A stretch of 55,442 nt of DNA, taken from Methylophilaceae bacterium. Its GTDB lineage: Bacteria > Pseudomonadota > Gammaproteobacteria > Burkholderiales > Methylophilaceae. The notes beneath the pieces are model-generated. The model was not told the DNA's origin, made no database searches, and was given only the letters and a program-made list of their open reading frames with translations. Both the position numbers and the translations under genes were made by a program. The stretch covers positions 1-55,442 of the forward strand of contig JAABQZ010000002.1 in the NCBI GenBank assembly GCA_011391175.1, given 5' to 3'. Of the stretch, positions 55,118 through 55,442 are shown piece after piece (within the stretch, counting starts at the first letter, position 1; every line of letters begins with the position of its first letter).

Positions 55118-55442
55118 ATGAATCACTCAAAAATCCTCATTCTCGATTTCGGCTCACAAGTCACCCAACTCATCGCGCGCCGCGTGCGTGAAGCGCACGT
55201 ATATTGCGAAATTCACCCATGCGATGTTACAGATGATTTTGTACGTAACTTTAATGCCGATGGCATTATCCTGTCTGGTAGCCATGCCAGTGTCTACGAA
55301 GCAGAAACTGACAGTGCACCAGAGGCAGTATTCGAGCTTGGCGTGCCTGTACTGGGCATTTGCTATGGCATGCAAACTATGGCGCAGCAACTTGGTGGTA
55401 AAGTTGAGGCTGGCACAAAACGTGAGTTTGGCTATGCCGAAA
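55118..55442 (+). CDS. guaA: GMP synthase (glutamine-hydrolysing), N-terminal part
   Basis: Cut by the right edge; 108 residues are visible. The class I glutamine amidotransferase domain starts [20 protein letters not shown], has [13 protein letters not shown] and reaches the nucleophile motif [17 protein letters not shown]. It converts XMP to GMP, following GuaB. The glycine-rich GIILSGG-type motif has GSHAS here instead of the usual GGPxS, a minor variation. The start ATG at 55118 is not preceded by a strong binding site. Confidence 0.95.
   Translation, partial: MNHSKILILDFGSQVTQLIARRVREAHVYCEIHPCDVTDDFVRNFNADGIILSGSHASVYEAETDSAPEAVFELGVPVLGICYGMQTMAQQLGGKVEAGTKREFGYAE

Overview
The window looks like chromosome of a methylotrophic betaproteobacterium of the Methylophilaceae type (Methylotenera/Methylophilus-like; the genus is inference). 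Three things support this. The DNA is AT-leaning. The housekeeping neighbourhoods are beta/gammaproteobacterial (hfq-hflX-hflKC-hisZ-purA, ispG-hisS-yfgM-bamB-der, smpB next to ratA-rnfH, guaB-guaA). Two blocks belong to methanofuran/tetrahydromethanopterin (H4MPT)-linked formaldehyde oxidation, which among bacteria is typical of methylotrophs.

Layout. 1-0.6 kb: start of an amidohydrolase, cut by the window edge. 0.7-13.2 kb, all minus strand: an OmpA-type porin with its own promoter, then four genes linked to methanofuran/H4MPT cofactor synthesis (mfnB, a DUF447 protein, a dihydropteroate-synthase-like protein, a DmrB/AfpA flavoprotein), purA, hisZ, a DUF2065 protein, hflC, hflK, hflX, hfq and gltX. 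13.4-15.1 kb: an unrecognised 572-aa protein. 15.1-21.8 kb: a complete RND efflux pump (adaptor, pump, outer-membrane channel) divergent from its TetR-type regulator. A probable operator sits inside the pump promoter. 21.9-22.9 kb: two unrecognised genes. 22.9-27.1 kb: rimO, a ZIP metal transporter, pgeF and rluD. 27.2-28.0 kb: bamD. 28.1-40.25 kb, minus strand: der, bamB, yfgM, two orphan ABC ATPases, a SIMPL protein, hisS, ispG, a RodZ-like gene, a PilW/PilF lipoprotein, rlmN and ndk. 40.4-45.5 kb: the formyltransferase/hydrolase operon fhcB-fhcA-(FMN-binding PPOX-fold gene)-fhcD-fhcC. 45.6-48.4 kb: HPP membrane protein, trhO and an AI-2E family membrane protein. 48.5-50.3 kb: a gene-poor stretch next to the tmRNA gene, with small ORFs, near-direct repeats and a GC-rich patch. 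50.3-53.3 kb: ssrA, a DUF2490 protein, smpB, ratA, rnfH and a frameshifted DUF4124 gene. 53.5 kb to the end: guaB and the start of guaA.

How the genes work together. The Fhc proteins transfer formyl groups from formyl-H4MPT to methanofuran and release formate. The 1.8-5.2 kb cluster supplies parts of both cofactors, so one window holds both an enzyme complex and part of the machinery for its coenzymes. SmpB and tmRNA form the trans-translation system, and BamB and BamD belong to the outer-membrane assembly machine.

The most unusual signal is a family of roughly 40-bp imperfect palindromes. Three clear copies are intergenic (22.25, 35.49 and 55.05 kb). Similar segments lie inside reading frames: strong in fhcB and dmrB, weaker in gltX, trhO and pgeF. 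The consensus has 11-bp inverted arms around a semi-conserved core, and both strands can be read as a similar peptide, ALQA-x4-ACRA. This recalls the in-ORF palindromic elements of Rickettsia, but no such element is known to me from this group. The claim rests on alignment by eye and needs a genome-wide search.
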